In this document: positions 12,493 to 25,672 of the stretch, in pieces
How the letters are laid out: every line of letters starts with the position of its first letter
Position numbering within the stretch: position 1 is the stretch's first letter
From: Glandiceps talaboti
Taxonomy: Eukaryota > Hemichordata > Enteropneusta > Spengelidae
NCBI RefSeq assembly: GCF_964340395.1
Contig: NC_135565.1
Span: 13,289,209 to 13,353,208, forward strand
DNA length: 64,000 bases
Reading direction: 5' to 3'
Program-made: the position numbers and the translations under genes
Notes under the pieces: model-generated
Told to the model about the DNA's origin: nothing
Seen by the model: only the letters and a program-made list of their open reading frames with translations
The model's database searches: none

Positions 12493-15400
12493 CTAAAACA
12501 ATAAATGTGATGACCATACACATTTATAACAAATGATACATTTATTGATATTTTTACTTAAGTAAATAGTAAACCTGAGAACTCGAACTGAGATCACAAT
12601 AATGTACCACAACATAAATGAATAATTCACTGTACGGCTTAACACAATTAATATTCCCAGAATAAATTGTCAGATCTCTCTGCAATTCTGTCATATCATT
12701 GCCAGATCCAATTAATTAAGACACCGCAAGTGATTTGTTGGAGTCATGTCTGTTTTCTAAATAAAAAAAATGGAAGATCAGAACTTGTGAACCACTTTAT
12801 GGCTAGATGATCTGTTTCGTCAGTTGGTAATAATATTTATTAATGTTAACTTATATATGGTATTTGTTTTTGAAAAACATAACAACTATTTATTTATCCC
12901 TATAAAAATTGGTTGGCTCCGATTACCCGACCCCACCTAGTTTTTCACTGCCGATCCTAAACTTTTTTTACGTATTCGAGAAAAAAATAATAAAATCACG
13001 AAAATTGTGAAGTTGTTTTACATATGGTGTCTGTGTTATTGGTTTCTTCCTATTATATGTACAGCCATTACAGATTGGAAGAACAGTTTTATATTGCCTT
13101 ATTAAGTTTAATGTCCGTTTCCGCATCCACTATTTCTCGCGAGACTGCACAATTTTAATATGTTTTTCTCGAATACGGAAAAACAATGTTTAGGGTCGGC
13201 AGTGAAAAACTAGGTGGGGTTGGGTAACCGGAACCAAACAATTGTCTAGGCCTTAGTACTTACCGTCGGCATAGAAATATCAAAACAATCACTACCACAA
13301 TGATTATGACGATTGTTCCAACAGCTCCACCAATAACAGCTCCTGTACCTGGTTAAAATTAGAATAGTTTTATTTCAAAATAGAAAAGAATATATAATGA
13401 TTTCTCACTGAAGGTATAAAGGCGTGTCTGCATAATAGTACCTGTATCGTCAATGTTTTACGCCTTTCAACAACTTCGAAGTTAACCTTAAATTGTGTGA
13501 CAGATGCACCCTTGCTGAAAAAGACAGTCAGCATTGATAGTATACAAGGAACTCTGTCATTGGTCAGTTTGGTGTTGGATAATGATATGTGTAACCATTT
13601 GTCAGCGATCTAAGATACAGGAGTTCAGGTGACTTTTCCTCGAGGCAGTTGACGGACGGATAGATGTCGCATACATTCATATGTGCTTTAATTATTCAAT
13701 GAACAGTCATATCATTCAATAGTAGCACACTATATCAAACCACTCAATCGGATACAGAGAAGTCAAGCACGAAATGAAAGACTTAAGTGTCCTAACCTGT
13801 CAAAGCCGATAAATTTCCCAATCAACCGTGAAAGCCCACATTGAAAATTAATCTCTCGTGACTTAATAAATTGCCAATTTTCTAAATATAGACATATTGT
13901 GGCATTACGATATTATTCTTGGGATTTGTTCTTCATTCGGCCGAGAAAAATACGAGTTACACTTGGGTCTTTTCACTACAAATCGAAGACAAGCCGTGGT
14001 AACACTAGTATGTCACCAGGATTTTCTGTTCAAGAAAAATATCAATACATATACCAGCGCAAACTAAATTTTTGGGGGAGAGGGGGGGGGGAGAGGCTGT
14101 AAATGCTTTCCGAACGTTTTGACGTGATCATATTTCGAGTACCCCAGAACCAATGACGTAGATACTCGTTTTCATGACGTATACCGACTAGGGTATAAAT
14201 CCCGTATCTCCTATTCGACAACGTGCAACATGGTTAGCACATTGCATTATGGTATTACCTTCGGTTTTCATAGATAGACACAAACTAAAACTATTGTGTG
14301 CTATATGTTGATACAACAGTGAATAAGCTATTGAATGGACATTGCTTTAATTATACTCTCAATAGGTACGTAGGCGTCACTGAAAACTAGTTTATTTGGA
14401 GTTACATGCTGAACATGCAGTGCTGTTTTGGGACGTCAAATGTTTACACTATGTTGATCACAAGGTGATTAGAATTGCACAAACAACAGAGGAACCACTG
14501 GCAACAACTTGTGTAATCACAGATAAGTAACACTTATTCTTCCACTGATCTTGGTGTTACTTATCTGTGATCTTAGTAAACCAAAGGCTGGATTACAGTA
14601 TCATAAGTAATGTGACCTACATAATTTTGAGGAAATGTATGTCAATTCATCCATTACTGTTGTTATTCCTTCCCTCCGTAGATACAAATTTCTTTTTAAC
14701 AAACTATGTACACTCACCGTTTGAAGCTGAACTTGCCATAGCCATACCATCATCTACAAAATGAAAAAAAAAGGCGAGCTATAATTGTACATTTGATACT
14801 AAGACGACCAGGGTGGCGACATCTAAAAAGTTCACTAGAAATCAATTCAGGTGTTATTTTTTCGTACAATATGGCCTCGAAATAGAGCTTTTAGAAATGT
14901 TATCACGGGAAATATAGTTCTTAACTGTCTTAAATATTTGGGTCTAACGTGACATTTTTATTCATGTTTTAAAATCAAATCTATATCTTGCAAAATCAAA
15001 CGATACTTTATAGCTAAGAGGGCGTTGATGTTCATCTTTAAATAGGAACCTACCATTTTTATAACAAGATGGCTTCTTTGTCCAGAGACCGTCTTCTTGA
15101 CATGTGATGATGCCATCGTTGTCGTTAAGGTAACCATCGTGGCATACGTATTTTACTTGATTTCTGTAAGTAAACGAATGCCCCTCTCTGTCCGCATTGT
15201 CTGTGTTGCCGGGATCACCACAATCAATCACTATAACAATGACGAGAATGATAGATGAAATCATGCCCAAACGACTACTGACAATTGGATATGATAATAC
15301 CTTGAAAATAGATCGTATGCTAATATATGTGGCCAAAATAATAAGCATGGAAAAAACATGACAACGCTTAATATGATAGTGTGTAACAGGTGTTGATCAT

Positions 15401-18400
15401 GTCAAAGAGTTTGTTCTTTCATCTCTCCGCAGACTCCATCAGACCAATGGGGCGAAACTCACCTTTGGCAGCCGAATTTGTCATTGACAAACAAAAAATA
15501 CGGAGTAGTGAACACTTTCAAGAGCAGATGATTAATTCTGTCTTTGATATCCGACACTTTTAAGGTGAAATAATTCACTAGAGGTCTTCAATAAGATTTT
15601 AACATGTCTGAGATTTGTGCAAGTCGTCCTCTTTTTGCATTTTATGTAAGTCCTCGAAAGCCGAATTATTCAACCAGCTAAACATAAACAGAGTACTTGT
15701 ATCGTATTTTACCTTTGCATAACGGAAATATGTCATTCCATCCACCATTTTCTTGACACTGCACTGTATTATGGGATGTTGTCAAATGGTATCCATCTTT
15801 GCAAACAACTGATACTGATTCGCCATGGAAATATGGACAGTCTCCATCAATAACAAGAATACCTTCTTTTGGATATAAAGGAAGAAGACAGCCTGGTTTG
15901 ATACCTTTGATAGAAAATGTATAGATAATTTTACCTTAAATGGGAACATCACTCTCGGAAGTAAAGCTATTTTGATAATCGTTTGGGTTCTAGAGACTCA
16001 TTTCATGATATTACATCAGGTAATATGCACAAAGTTGCCAAAAAACTCATTGAAACTCCTATTTTTCGTTCACAGATACACCAAAGCATAATGGTTCGTA
16101 GCAGGCATGATTATTCAGTAGATGCACACTGAATATTCAAGACTCCTAAGAGCTAATACTTCCTTCACACACAAATAGTCATGAATATTTAGTGAGAATC
16201 TAATGAATAATCGTGTCTGCTAAGACCCATAATGCTCTGGTGTATCTGTGAAAGAACAATAGAGGTGAAAAGGGGTTTCAATATGATGAAATGACTCTGC
16301 AGAACCCAAAGTTATGAAAATATCTATATTTCCGAGAGTGGCTTCCCATTTTAATTTTAACATTTAGAAACGGTTGAAATGTGTAACGTATATATATGTC
16401 ATGCTTTTGTGATAATTGATTGTAAGGATATTTGAGGTTGATATATGTTTAAACAAGACGGTATTTGAACTTATCAAGCTTCCTCCAAGACGCTGTCTAT
16501 CATTACGAAATATGTATTCCTCATATTTACCAATTTATCTATGTTTACTAGGTACACGTAGCCACTGTCAGTAGTATAATTTAACAGGTGTCTTATTTAG
16601 ATAACAAATAATTCCCTTTTTATATCAAAACGTATTCGTACCTTTCACCTGTAATGTAAACATCCCAAAATCAGCATCTGGCCGCGTTTCAGAATGGAAA
16701 ACCACAGAGACATTATTCGAACAAGACCATGCTGTACCATTGCTGAATGTCACAATATTACCACCATCTGGATCTGTACCCTCAAAAACATAGAGACCAT
16801 CGTTTTCACCAACTATGTCATTGGTAATGAATTCTAGTTGAACAATCATTCCAGGGGTGGTAGTAATATTCCATGTACAGCCTAGATTCTCGCCATAATA
16901 TCCAGGAAACCCGGGGGAATAGATTGTTCCCGAACCATTTATATAGCCTCCACATGCACCCATAGTTGCTGGAAAAGGTTGAAAGAAATCTAAAATCATA
17001 TGATTGTACCACTTTAAACGTAAACTTGATTATATAAGATTAGATTAAAGAGTTTGGATCTTCTTCGTGAATTTAATATGAGATTTAATTATAACAAGAG
17101 ATTTATGTTTCATAACATTAATATTTTGAACTTCCTGTAACATACGGTTGTTTTATTTTTTATTTGGATAGAAATATACAACACAAATTCTCATTCCAAG
17201 TGTATCCGGGATAAAATGAGAACGATTCTAAATACGTCCTGGATCAGAGTTGGTATTTCCGTCTCTTTCTGGGGGAAATCGCACAATGTAAGGACAATGT
17301 ACACTACAGACGTCTCCAAGCTAATAACTTAAGAAAGACTAGCAGCATACATGACATAAGAAAAAAGATGAGATGTTTGATAAGCAGGGCACTTTTACAC
17401 TTACTTGAATATACTGCTGCAATTTGGCTTTTTCCTCCGCAAGATTGGCTAGAATCGCCTTTACACGTCTTAGTTGCACAGTCTTTGTTTAGTTTCATGG
17501 GTAGGTTCTGTAGCTGTGTGAAGCTAAGAATACAATAGCAATTCTTCGCATTATTAAGACCAGCATAGGTTGTACCATTCATCCGACAGAATTCAAGACA
17601 AAACTGAATTGTCATACTGTCACTGGTCTTGGTGATGATAGGTGGACTAAGGATGTCCGGTAAACCATCATAACATCCTAAGTATGAATCATCTACATAG
17701 GATATAGAATGAAGAGGGAATGATGTATGACATACAAGCAAAAGACATTGTTAAAGTTAACAAGACAAATTGCTGTATATTACTAGACACTGTACCACTT
17801 TGTGTTTTCAAATAATGCATATACTTAAACTGGATAGGTTAATGTCTTCGTAATTACAATGGATAGGTGTATGTATTTATTGATATATGTAGGCATTTAT
17901 TGTAGTATGTTACATGTAACTCTAAGCGTCAGGCAGGAGAGTACTTTGAAATGAAATATGAAGATATAGCTTTATACTCACAATTGCATCTTGCACACGC
18001 AGCAGTATTACATGAGTTTTGGAAGGATAGAGAACAATTCAAAATTGATGCTTCCTCATTTGAACAGTCGATGCGAGTCAGCACTTTTTCAGTTTCGGAA
18101 TTGATATCATCTTTTTTCCATGACCTCATAGCTCCAGGAAAACCTAAAATTATGAGAATGATAATGATGTTTATTTAAATATTATTTAAATATTATTCCC
18201 CTTTTCAAAACATACACTAATGCTTATCTTTATTCATGACTACACATCTCTGAGCCTCATAATTTATGTTCATATTTCACACATGATTGTCTCCTGTACA
18301 TGTCAGTTGTCCATGATTGTCCATGATTGTCTCCTGTACATGTCAGTTGCAATTTGTGTGCACCATGATTGATTTGGCAAGTATGAATCATACCTTTTCA

Positions 18401-19275
18401 TAAATAATCACGAGAAGAAAGTTAGGACAAACATTTGTGATTTGTTTCGATAACTGGTTACTGTAAACAGTTATGAAGAGGGTATTCTTACCGAGTTCAG
18501 TGCAAGCCACTTCCGCGTCATTGATATCCCATCCGTTCTTGCACACATGTAACCAACCATCTCCAGGTATGAATATCTCAACTCTGCCTGCATATGGTGT
18601 CGAATCTCCTACTAATCGTACGTAAGGTCCTGTTTTTAAAAATATAATCAAAGAAAATATGTTTCCCACAGCTATCATCTTATCATCCTTTGTAAGTTAA
18701 AGAATGTTTATGTGTTCTCCCTAGTTGGCATGGTAATGTTGTTTAGATAATGAACCTGTGTCTCTCCTGGGACCCACCTGTAAACCAAATAGTGGTTCTC
18801 ATTCGCGCTATTGAATAGTCACAAAACGAGAATAAATTATAGATTTGTTAACAAGGTCACAATATACTATGAAACCCGAAGACTTGTCTCCTATCTAGTC
18901 TGTGTTGTCTTTACTCTCCTTCAGTGGACTGCCGACCTAATATAATTTTCATAATGTCATGAATATTCATGTAGCACAAATATTGGCTCAAACGGTGACT
19001 CCCGACATGTGACAACACAGGTCCATTTTCCGTGCATAAAAAAGAAAATTAGATTTCAACCCACATTTCTCTCAGTACTTTTGGGTATATACACAAATGT
19101 GTGAAACTAAAAGTCTAATTTAGTGAGATATATTTCCTCAAATGTTATCTTTACCGGATTATATACATAGTTCAGTTGTAATTTGATGTTAGACTTAATA
19201 TTTCAAAAGTCAGTGACGAAATCTTTGGATAAACAGTCTTGTTATATAATAAAAACGGATTCTAATGATATGATA

Positions 19276-19358
<83 letters not shown>

Positions 19359-19634
19359 AAATTCTTATCAGCGCATTACGCAACAGCCTCAATGCGCTTT
19401 ACAAAACTGAGAAAATAAGAAAAAAAAAGAAGAAGCACAAACTTGATTTGCATAGAAATCAAAACCAAAACCAAAAACTTGACGTTCACTATTGATTACT
19501 ATTAAAAGTACAATATGTCCTAAACGTTTGTAGACAGGAGTATGGCACAAACTTAATTTGCAAAAAAAACGACAACTTGAAATTCACTAAAAAACAAAAC
19601 TTATTGATTACTGCATGTAAAAGTATATATATAG

Positions 19635-19692
<58 letters not shown>

Positions 19693-19779
19693 TTTTACAT
19701 GCATATCATCAGTTGTCTGATGATCGCACGATGCGTGAAACTCCGAGTTACAACCAAGAAAGAGTTCCAGTACTACCAA

Positions 19780-19852
<73 letters not shown>

Positions 19853-20920
19853 AAGATATTGCTGATCATAAGCAAGCTTTAAGTAGTTAAATAATATTTT
19901 ACTTGATATATATTAATGACCGTATTACATTCGAATATGGAAAGATTATAAATAAAGAGAGACTTCTTGTTTACATTTGTTCAGCTTTTCAGACTCCCTT
20001 ATAATCATAATGTCTTCAGGAAATTTATCAGTTTAATGCAAGTTGAAAATGCTACTATATTGTTGGATTTATCTAAGTATGTGTTCTACTCATTTTGTAG
20101 ACGCCAGAAAAGGTTGGAGGTATGAGTAAATTATGGCTCCTTTGTCTTTGTATATACTTTTCATAATTTTGGTATTTGTCGTACCATAGGCCTGTGGCCA
20201 AAGTACAGAAATAAAACATATTATTATAATGTCTTCAGCAGTAAACGTGCTTTATCTACCAAGTGAAACAACAACCTCACAACTTGCAGAAGGATCGACT
20301 GCGTTCTGAAATGTATGTTACATGTAGTTTTCTGATGAACTGTTCCTGTTGTCAAAAGTACCACACATCCATTGGTGTGTATGTGAATATAGCCTATGCT
20401 ATGTCTTTGTAAACAATATCTTTTGATCAACGTAACAATGCCTTAGCAGAATCGGTACAATATAGTATGTCTGTGATTTGACTGCTTGATACATTCTACG
20501 TAAACTCTCGTCACACGTTGGTATCCACTATCATTTGGGGTCAGGACAGGCACACTAAGCATTTACCTGTATCCACATATTGTTTGGTATACATGGTATA
20601 ACTTCAGAATATAACGAACGATTGCCCAGAGACACAAACGCCTTCAATTTGGTATCGAGCTGTAGTTCAAATACCAGATTTTACTCGTGAACATATATAT
20701 GCATAAACCATACTGTGACAGAGCAGACAATTGTCGTGATTAGAATGGGGAAACACATGGGTGCGTCTAGATCTATAAAAGGCGTAACAAGAGATATCTA
20801 AACTTGACATATCAAATGATACAAATACTCACCTCCATTGCCTTGTATTTGCGCAGGGACACACATCAAACTTAACATAAAAAGGAGGAAATGCACGATT
20901 AGATGGGCCAGAATCGCCAT
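10227..20920 (-). CDS. Receptor A: SRCR-WSC-CUB-sushi-sushi-TM receptor with giant ITIM-like tail
   Basis: Exons read by hand: 20920-20833 signal ([20 protein letters not shown]...), 18629-18492 and 18143-17982 SRCR, 17692-17405 WSC (YLGCYDG, FCLEFC, NCYC, SCGG; eight Cys), 16968-16642 CUB ([23 protein letters not shown]), 15904-15713 sushi 1, 15230-15054 sushi 2 ([24 protein letters not shown]), 14753-14718 stalk, 13348-13264 TM, 12492-10227 tail. Lengths sum to 3759 nt with an open frame: 1252 aa. All ectodomain junctions are phase 1; the TM-tail junction is phase 2. Approximate residues: SRCR 30-129, WSC 130-225, CUB 226-334, sushi 335-457, TM 470-498, tail 498-1252. It is probably a type I plasma-membrane immune or adhesion receptor; the ligand is unknown. 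The splice model is inferred, but every exon has matching sites and phases. Confidence 0.88.
10531..10794 (-). repeat. 132-bp in-frame tandem duplication in receptor A tail
   Basis: Two adjacent, nearly identical 132-base units, each 44 codons, carry [10 protein letters not shown] and [16 protein letters not shown]. The phase is kept, so each unit adds one SGYAEI and one YESTDDV tyrosine site. The few differences (for example DQNAK against EENAK) show a recent duplication. Confidence 0.85.
12054..12221 (-). repeat. In-frame 21-bp coding minisatellite (eight heptads) in receptor A tail
   Basis: Eight consecutive heptads of the form [56 protein letters not shown]. At DNA level this is a 21-base repeat that keeps frame, so copy number could vary without breaking the protein. 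It forms a Thr/Lys/Gln-rich linker before the VYMNI motif. Confidence 0.85.
12493..13263. other. TM-to-tail intron of receptor A
   Basis: AT-rich intron containing the foldback element at 12909-13243. No exon seen. The left boundary of the large segmental duplication lies inside that element. Confidence 0.6.
12909..13243. mobile_element. Long-TIR MITE, family 2 (holds the duplication breakpoint)
   Basis: The left arm begins TTGGTTGGCTCCGATTACCC and contains TTTTTCACTGCCGATCCTAA and GTATTCGAGAAAA. The right arm is its reverse complement, ending GGGTAACCGGAACCAA. It is about 335 bases with no coding capacity. A truncated copy lacking the outer left arm sits at 27516-27787 in the duplicated unit, next to the second TM exon. 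Confidence 0.8.
13264..13348 (-). CDS. Receptor A transmembrane exon (TM1)
   Basis: 85-base exon, acceptor TTAACCAG, donor GTAAGT, entry phase 1 and exit phase 2. It encodes [11 protein letters not shown] followed by a hydrophobic run [14 protein letters not shown] and a CRR stop-transfer. The copy in unit B is 27895-27811. Confidence 0.9.
14516..14571. repeat. Perfect 18-bp snapback hairpin in intron
   Basis: ATCACAGATAAGTAACAC at 14516-14533 is repeated in inverse at 14554-14571 with a 20-base loop. It lies in the stalk-TM intron and is kept unchanged in unit B (arms at about 29038-29055 and 29076-29093). Function unknown; probably a foldback remnant. Confidence 0.6.
16072..16254. mobile_element. 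Foldback MITE in CUB-sushi intron (copy in unit B at ~30593-30776)
   Basis: The left arm TTCACAGATACACCA...GCATAATGG and the right arm ending CCATAATGCTCTGGTGTATC then TGTGAA are inverse copies, with TGATTATTCA and its mirror TGAATAATC inside. It is present at the same place in both units, so it inserted before the duplication. Confidence 0.65.
18630..20832. other. First intron of receptor A with long (AT)n runs
   Basis: The intron contains (AT)n at about 19278-19343, 19635-19690 and 19785-19850, a LINE 3'-end fragment near 19344-19410, and a short unit with GTGAAACTCCGAGTTACA between AT runs. I saw no exon. The poly-Ile/Tyr ORFs are AT-repeat artefacts. Confidence 0.7.
19344..19410 (-). mobile_element. 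LINE 3'-end fragment
   Basis: On the minus strand it reads GCGCATTGAGGCTGTTGCGT then AATGCGCTGATAAGAATTTA followed by (TTA)n. This closely matches the 3' end of the LINE at 48290-49560 (GCGCATTGAGATTG...AATGCGCTCTATAAGAAATA). A copy lies at about 33882-33930 in unit B. Confidence 0.55.
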
Positions 20921-21020
20921 ATTGTCAGGTCACCCAACGCCAATGTGTATTTCCAACAATGCAATACATTTACGTGTGATATAAGTGACTAGCTCAATAT
21001 CCTGGTTCAAAAGGTGAGTG

Positions 21021-21028
21021 TTTATATA
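21021..21028 (-). promoter_or_regulatory. Candidate TATA box of receptor A
   Basis: TATATAAA on the minus strand, about 100 bases upstream of the receptor A ATG at 20920. The same sequence is at 35875-35882 upstream of receptor B, so both genes would carry the same core promoter. No transcription-start data. Confidence 0.4.
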
Positions 21029-22872
21029 CAGCAAGAAAATCGACTTATACTGTTAGTAGCACCGTCACCAGTATTCAAAAGGTAGCTCTGTAACCCTTGA
21101 TATGAAAGTGTGTCGACGTCAGTGTTTGTTTTGTGATACGTGTCAACAACACAGAAGACGTTCTCAGCAGTCTATTTATCATTTTCACACCTGCATGCTG
21201 ACCTGACAAGAGAAGGCCAACCTTTTGTGAAATTCCGACATGGCTCATAAAACACACCGTTCAATTGAGACTTAATTTGTCTAAAGTCCGTGTAATAAAA
21301 TAGCACGCCTAAAGTAGCGAACGAGCCCTTACACCGTACAACATCAGGGCGCAAAACCTATATCTGGGATGTAAAGTGAACCCACAAAGAAACAGTGTTA
21401 AAGTTCATCATAATGTTATTGAAAATGTTACCTTGACATGGAGATTTTAAGACACTGAAAATATGTGTCATTACCTGTTTTTGAGTCTCACTTACATTAT
21501 CCACCAGTGTATTGTTCATTTTCACGACCAAACTTCTGCTTTATATCAACGTTAGACCACTCAGATGGTTTCGTGTTTCATCAAAGTGTCACAATTCTGA
21601 ATCGCAATAGTCAAATAAAACATGCATACATTCTTTCATTTTTGTCGAAATCATTCGATGTAATATGTTTGTATTACCAGATTGGTTTGATCATATGTTA
21701 TCATATTTAGAATTTTGGTATGTTTTACCAAAACTAATTTAAATTTAACCCATGTCCTACACAAAAATGAACAGGAACCAACAACAGCGTGATCTACTAA
21801 TATGTTGATTTATCTACTAATCCTGTGTTAATTGCATTTATCTCTAGTAGCTAACAATTGTCAGTGCCCTGATTAAACAGCATACATTAGTACTTGTACA
21901 CAAGATACATGTACATGTAACTTGTTGATTATCGAATTCAGATTATTACATATTTTTTGTCCAAAAGCGTTATCAACACTTGTCTTACACGTGGAAAATT
22001 TACTTATCGCATGATGCCAAATACATTTTAAATATTCTGCTGGAAAGTTCACAACGTCTTCTGGAACAATGGATCCAGCTGAGAGATCATTTATTTATAG
22101 CAAATTATATTTAGAAAAAATGACATCACAATAATTTCTACGTGACGACTACAACTTATATGTTAGGAATATAAAGAAATAAGGACACTTTAGATTTGAT
22201 TTGCAACGCAACTGTTGGTGTACGGTGTTTCCCTCTGCCTCAGTACCAGTGTAAGAGCGTACGTGTGAGTAACCATACCTGTGTGGTTAATTCCTAACTT
22301 AGACAAGCTGGTTAGATCCTGATACCCTAGAAAGATAGATAGAGTGGAGAATCGTGTACGTTCTGCCGATCTACCCATAATAACACAACTTAGACACCAA
22401 TTGCAAAATGATACACTAGGAACACCAGAACGTAATTCAATGTTACTGAAAATGTTTCATTGACCATACACTGAGATTTATTAGACACTGGCAGTATGTG
22501 TCATTAATTAATTTGATCCCACTCCCCTTATCCACCCCTAGCATTGTCCATCCTTGTGGATTTCAAGTTTCCGCACTAAGTCAACACAAGATCACTCAGG
22601 TAGTTTCCTTTTCTATCGAAGTGTCAGAAATGATTCAGAATCTCAATATTAAAATGACAAATGCATGCACTCTCTTATTTATTACGATCTGCAATATATT
22701 TGTATCGATTGTCAATATTTTAAAAATTATTTGTATCGATGGGAATGTAGATCTCTTTCAATTAATTTCCTTCTGTAACCGAATATGCTTAATACCTTTT
22801 ACGGAGTAACCTACCAGTATGTACTTTTATCAAATTGTTCAATCGAATCCAGCTGCTGGGAAGTATGATTTA

Positions 22873-24700
22873 AAGTGTACATGCAAAGGTACATACTTTT
22901 TTTCGCAATTATGTTTATTTTGCCATAAAAATAAAGGAAATCGGGTTTGTAATAGTACAATATAATTCTAATACGAGAAATTGCGCGAAAAATGAGGCAC
23001 TCTTGGCTCAGCCACAGAGCACCTTCAGGTAAGTACCTCTCATTTGCATATGGATAGGACAGGATTTGGAACTTTATGACGTCACTTCGGGAACACAAAC
23101 GCATTCGTCAGTGTATCTTTACATGCAAAGCCATTATGGTCGAACCAGAAGGTCAACTTCAAAACCCGTTTTCGCCAGAACCCGACGTTGAATATTGATC
23201 AGATTCCTCAAGCGTAGAGCAATACACTCCAGCATTAACATCTGATGGTGTGATTTAGCCAAATTCATTCGAACCGACCGCTAGCAGTAACGATAGTTCC
23301 TCTGGCAGTGGATGAGTATGTCCTAGTGAAGCCGTGTTGTTTACATAAAGTGGATGCTGTTATCAGCGTCCTTTGTTGACATAACTATTCAATGGGTGGA
23401 AAACAGCTCCTGCAGACAATGTAATCGAAACGAACATTATGTAATATTTCCATACCCATCAAACATACAGAGAATGAGAATGGCTTCAAGAGTTCCCCAT
23501 AATATTCTCTCAAGTTGTTCAAATGTAGCGTGTTGTAACAGTACATTCAATCTATGACCATTCAAAATCTTCGCGAAAGTAGACCCACAAAATCGTTAGA
23601 GCAGAACGTTTTGTTGGATAACCGTCCCTCTTGATCGAAAGCTATGTGTACACGTACTTTATTTCTTTTTTCACTGCGTTCATTACCATCCACACAGTGA
23701 CATGAAGTGGTTTCATCATCTTTCAAAGCACGGCCCATGTTCACTGAAGCCGGCCGTACTGTGGTGTATTGTCTCCGACCATTTTTGTTTGAGTTTTTTA
23801 TGGATAGACATGTCTTACGTTGTGGAAGTTATTTGACCTGGGAGCGTGAAGCTTAGTGCTGACTGTACTTTGCTGTGTCCATCCACTTTTGACATGTGAT
23901 TGGCATGACACAGTAATTGTTCATGTAGACAAAACAATGGAAACAAAAATAGCAACATTATAATGAGCGTTGCGTCTTTTTACTTTGATATGATTCCGAC
24001 GATGTATGTGATGTATCACAATGAAAACGATCGACTCTCAGCAACATGGAAATCAAAACATACAATCGGACTACGCATTGTTTAAAAACAAATGCTATCG
24101 TAATGAAAATATTTTATGAAGCTAACTTGCTTTCTTGAAAACATCATTTCAAATTATTTTATTTGTCTTCCTTTTTTCGCTTTGATAATGGCTACACCGG
24201 TGGCGTGGAGAACCCCGGCCCCGGTAACATTTACCGACTTTCACTGTATGGCGTCACTGTCCAGTTTTTACGTGATTTCAACTGCCTTCACCCATTATTA
24301 CCTACTCAGTTATATCACTCGGAAATGTGTGTAGGGTGATGTTTCACTGCGGGTGCTGCCGACAAAACACCAAGGAACCATTGTTGTCGGAAGACTAAAC
24401 TGGTACACCACAATATGTACAGTTACAGATAATACTATATGGCAAGCGTAATTAGTAATTCATAAGTAAACATTACACAAAGGCTTAGAAGGCTTTTGTA
24501 ACACGTGGGACCTCGGCACCTTTCGTGAGCTGGTTGCGGTGCCGAAGTTAGTCGAAGCACAGGGGATTAAGGGGGCAAGTATTTTTGCGACTTTCTTGGC
24601 AATGCGCGCAATATTTAGAGGTATGAATGCAATTTCATTTATTTTTATGGCAAAATAAACATAATTACGAAAAAAAGTATGTACCTTTGCATGTACACTT
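22873..24700. mobile_element. DNA transposon with ~68-bp TIRs, decayed (1.83 kb)
   Basis: The left end begins AAGTGTACATGCAAAGGTAC and the right end is its reverse complement; the arms match for about 68 bases with one or two differences. TA flanks both ends, so a TA duplication is possible. Unit B lacks the insert at the equivalent site (about 38745), which proves insertion. Inside, after a start near 23136 (MVEPEGQLQNPFSPEPDVEY), a Ser/Glu-rich reading is broken by many stops and frameshifts, as in a dead transposase. Superfamily not recognised (Tc1/mariner-like or other TA/TTAA type). Confidence 0.8.
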
Positions 24701-24871
24701 TATATACTATAGTAAACTTATAATTGCATGACGTACGCAATTCACCATTGACGGATGAGGGCGGGTGTCCAAAATTCCATAATGTCTCTCAAGCTTTCGC
24801 ACGCTGGTGGTTTTTGACTTTTCCTTTAAACGCAAACACACACAACACACATACATCCACTGTTCCACGCA

Positions 24872-24990
24872 CATACATACATACATACATACATACATAC
24901 ATACATACATACATACATACATACATACATACATACATACAATACCTCCATATATACACACACACAAACGCACGCACGCACACACAAGCA
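24872..24990. repeat. (CATA)n and CA-rich microsatellite
   Basis: CATACATA run followed by CACA/CGCA repeats; shorter allele in unit B at about 39411-39470. The Tyr/Val/Cys/Met and Ile/His/Thr/Tyr ORFs on both strands come from this repeat. Confidence 0.9.
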
Positions 24991-25595
24991 CGTACTTACA
25001 TACGTATGTTCCCTCCATTTCTACCATGATAAGCGATTTATGAATAACTGAATTTATAACTAAGGTAAGCATAACCAGTGTGACTTTTAATACATGGATT
25101 CATTATCACATTGAAATTATCATTTTGAATTCACATACTGACAAAATGGAAAATCGTTAGGACTAATTGATGATCATTTATTGATTGTATTCTAACAAAA
25201 TTTACATAAATAGCAGTGATATGTTATTATCAGTAAACTTTTTCTACATTATTTGTTAGAAAAAAGAAAAAAGAAAAAAGAAAAAAAATACTTTTATATC
25301 GGTAAATTTTGAATACCATTAAGAAAAGTTTGCTATTATGTCTGTTAATTGATACATATTGGTTATTTTTATATGTTATCGATAAATTTTCAGTTTGAAA
25401 CGTTCTTGGCTACTACCATGTTACCAGTTGCACTCCTACGGTTAGTATTTCAATAATAGATTAGGGTTGTGTTCTATACGCGTGGCATCATAGTCACCTG
25501 ATTCGAAGCAACCAGATGTTCCGTATCAGACGATGCTACGTCAAAATGGCAGTCTACACGTAACTGTAAATACATGTTAAGATTTAGGCATTTTT

Positions 25596-25631
25596 AACTC
25601 CCGTAAGGGTACGGGAGTATTAAAAGGGGAA

Positions 25632-25672
<41 letters not shown>

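Noticed and set aside
11521-12504. Plus-strand ORFs opposite the receptor A tail, including a 151-codon one
   Set aside because: They are shadows of the repeat-rich minus-strand exon, with no domain signal and no splice support.
24190-24235. A 2A-like GGVENPGPG reading inside the decayed transposon
   Set aside because: It lacks the D(V/I)ExNPGP spacing, lies in a frame full of stops, and comes from a GC-rich patch. A chance match.
24700-25072. Long ORFs of Met/Tyr/Val/Cys or Ile/His/Thr/Tyr repeats
   Set aside because: They are translations of CATA and CA microsatellites on both strands. Similar ORFs near 51031-51248 and 62279-62531 were rejected for the same reason.
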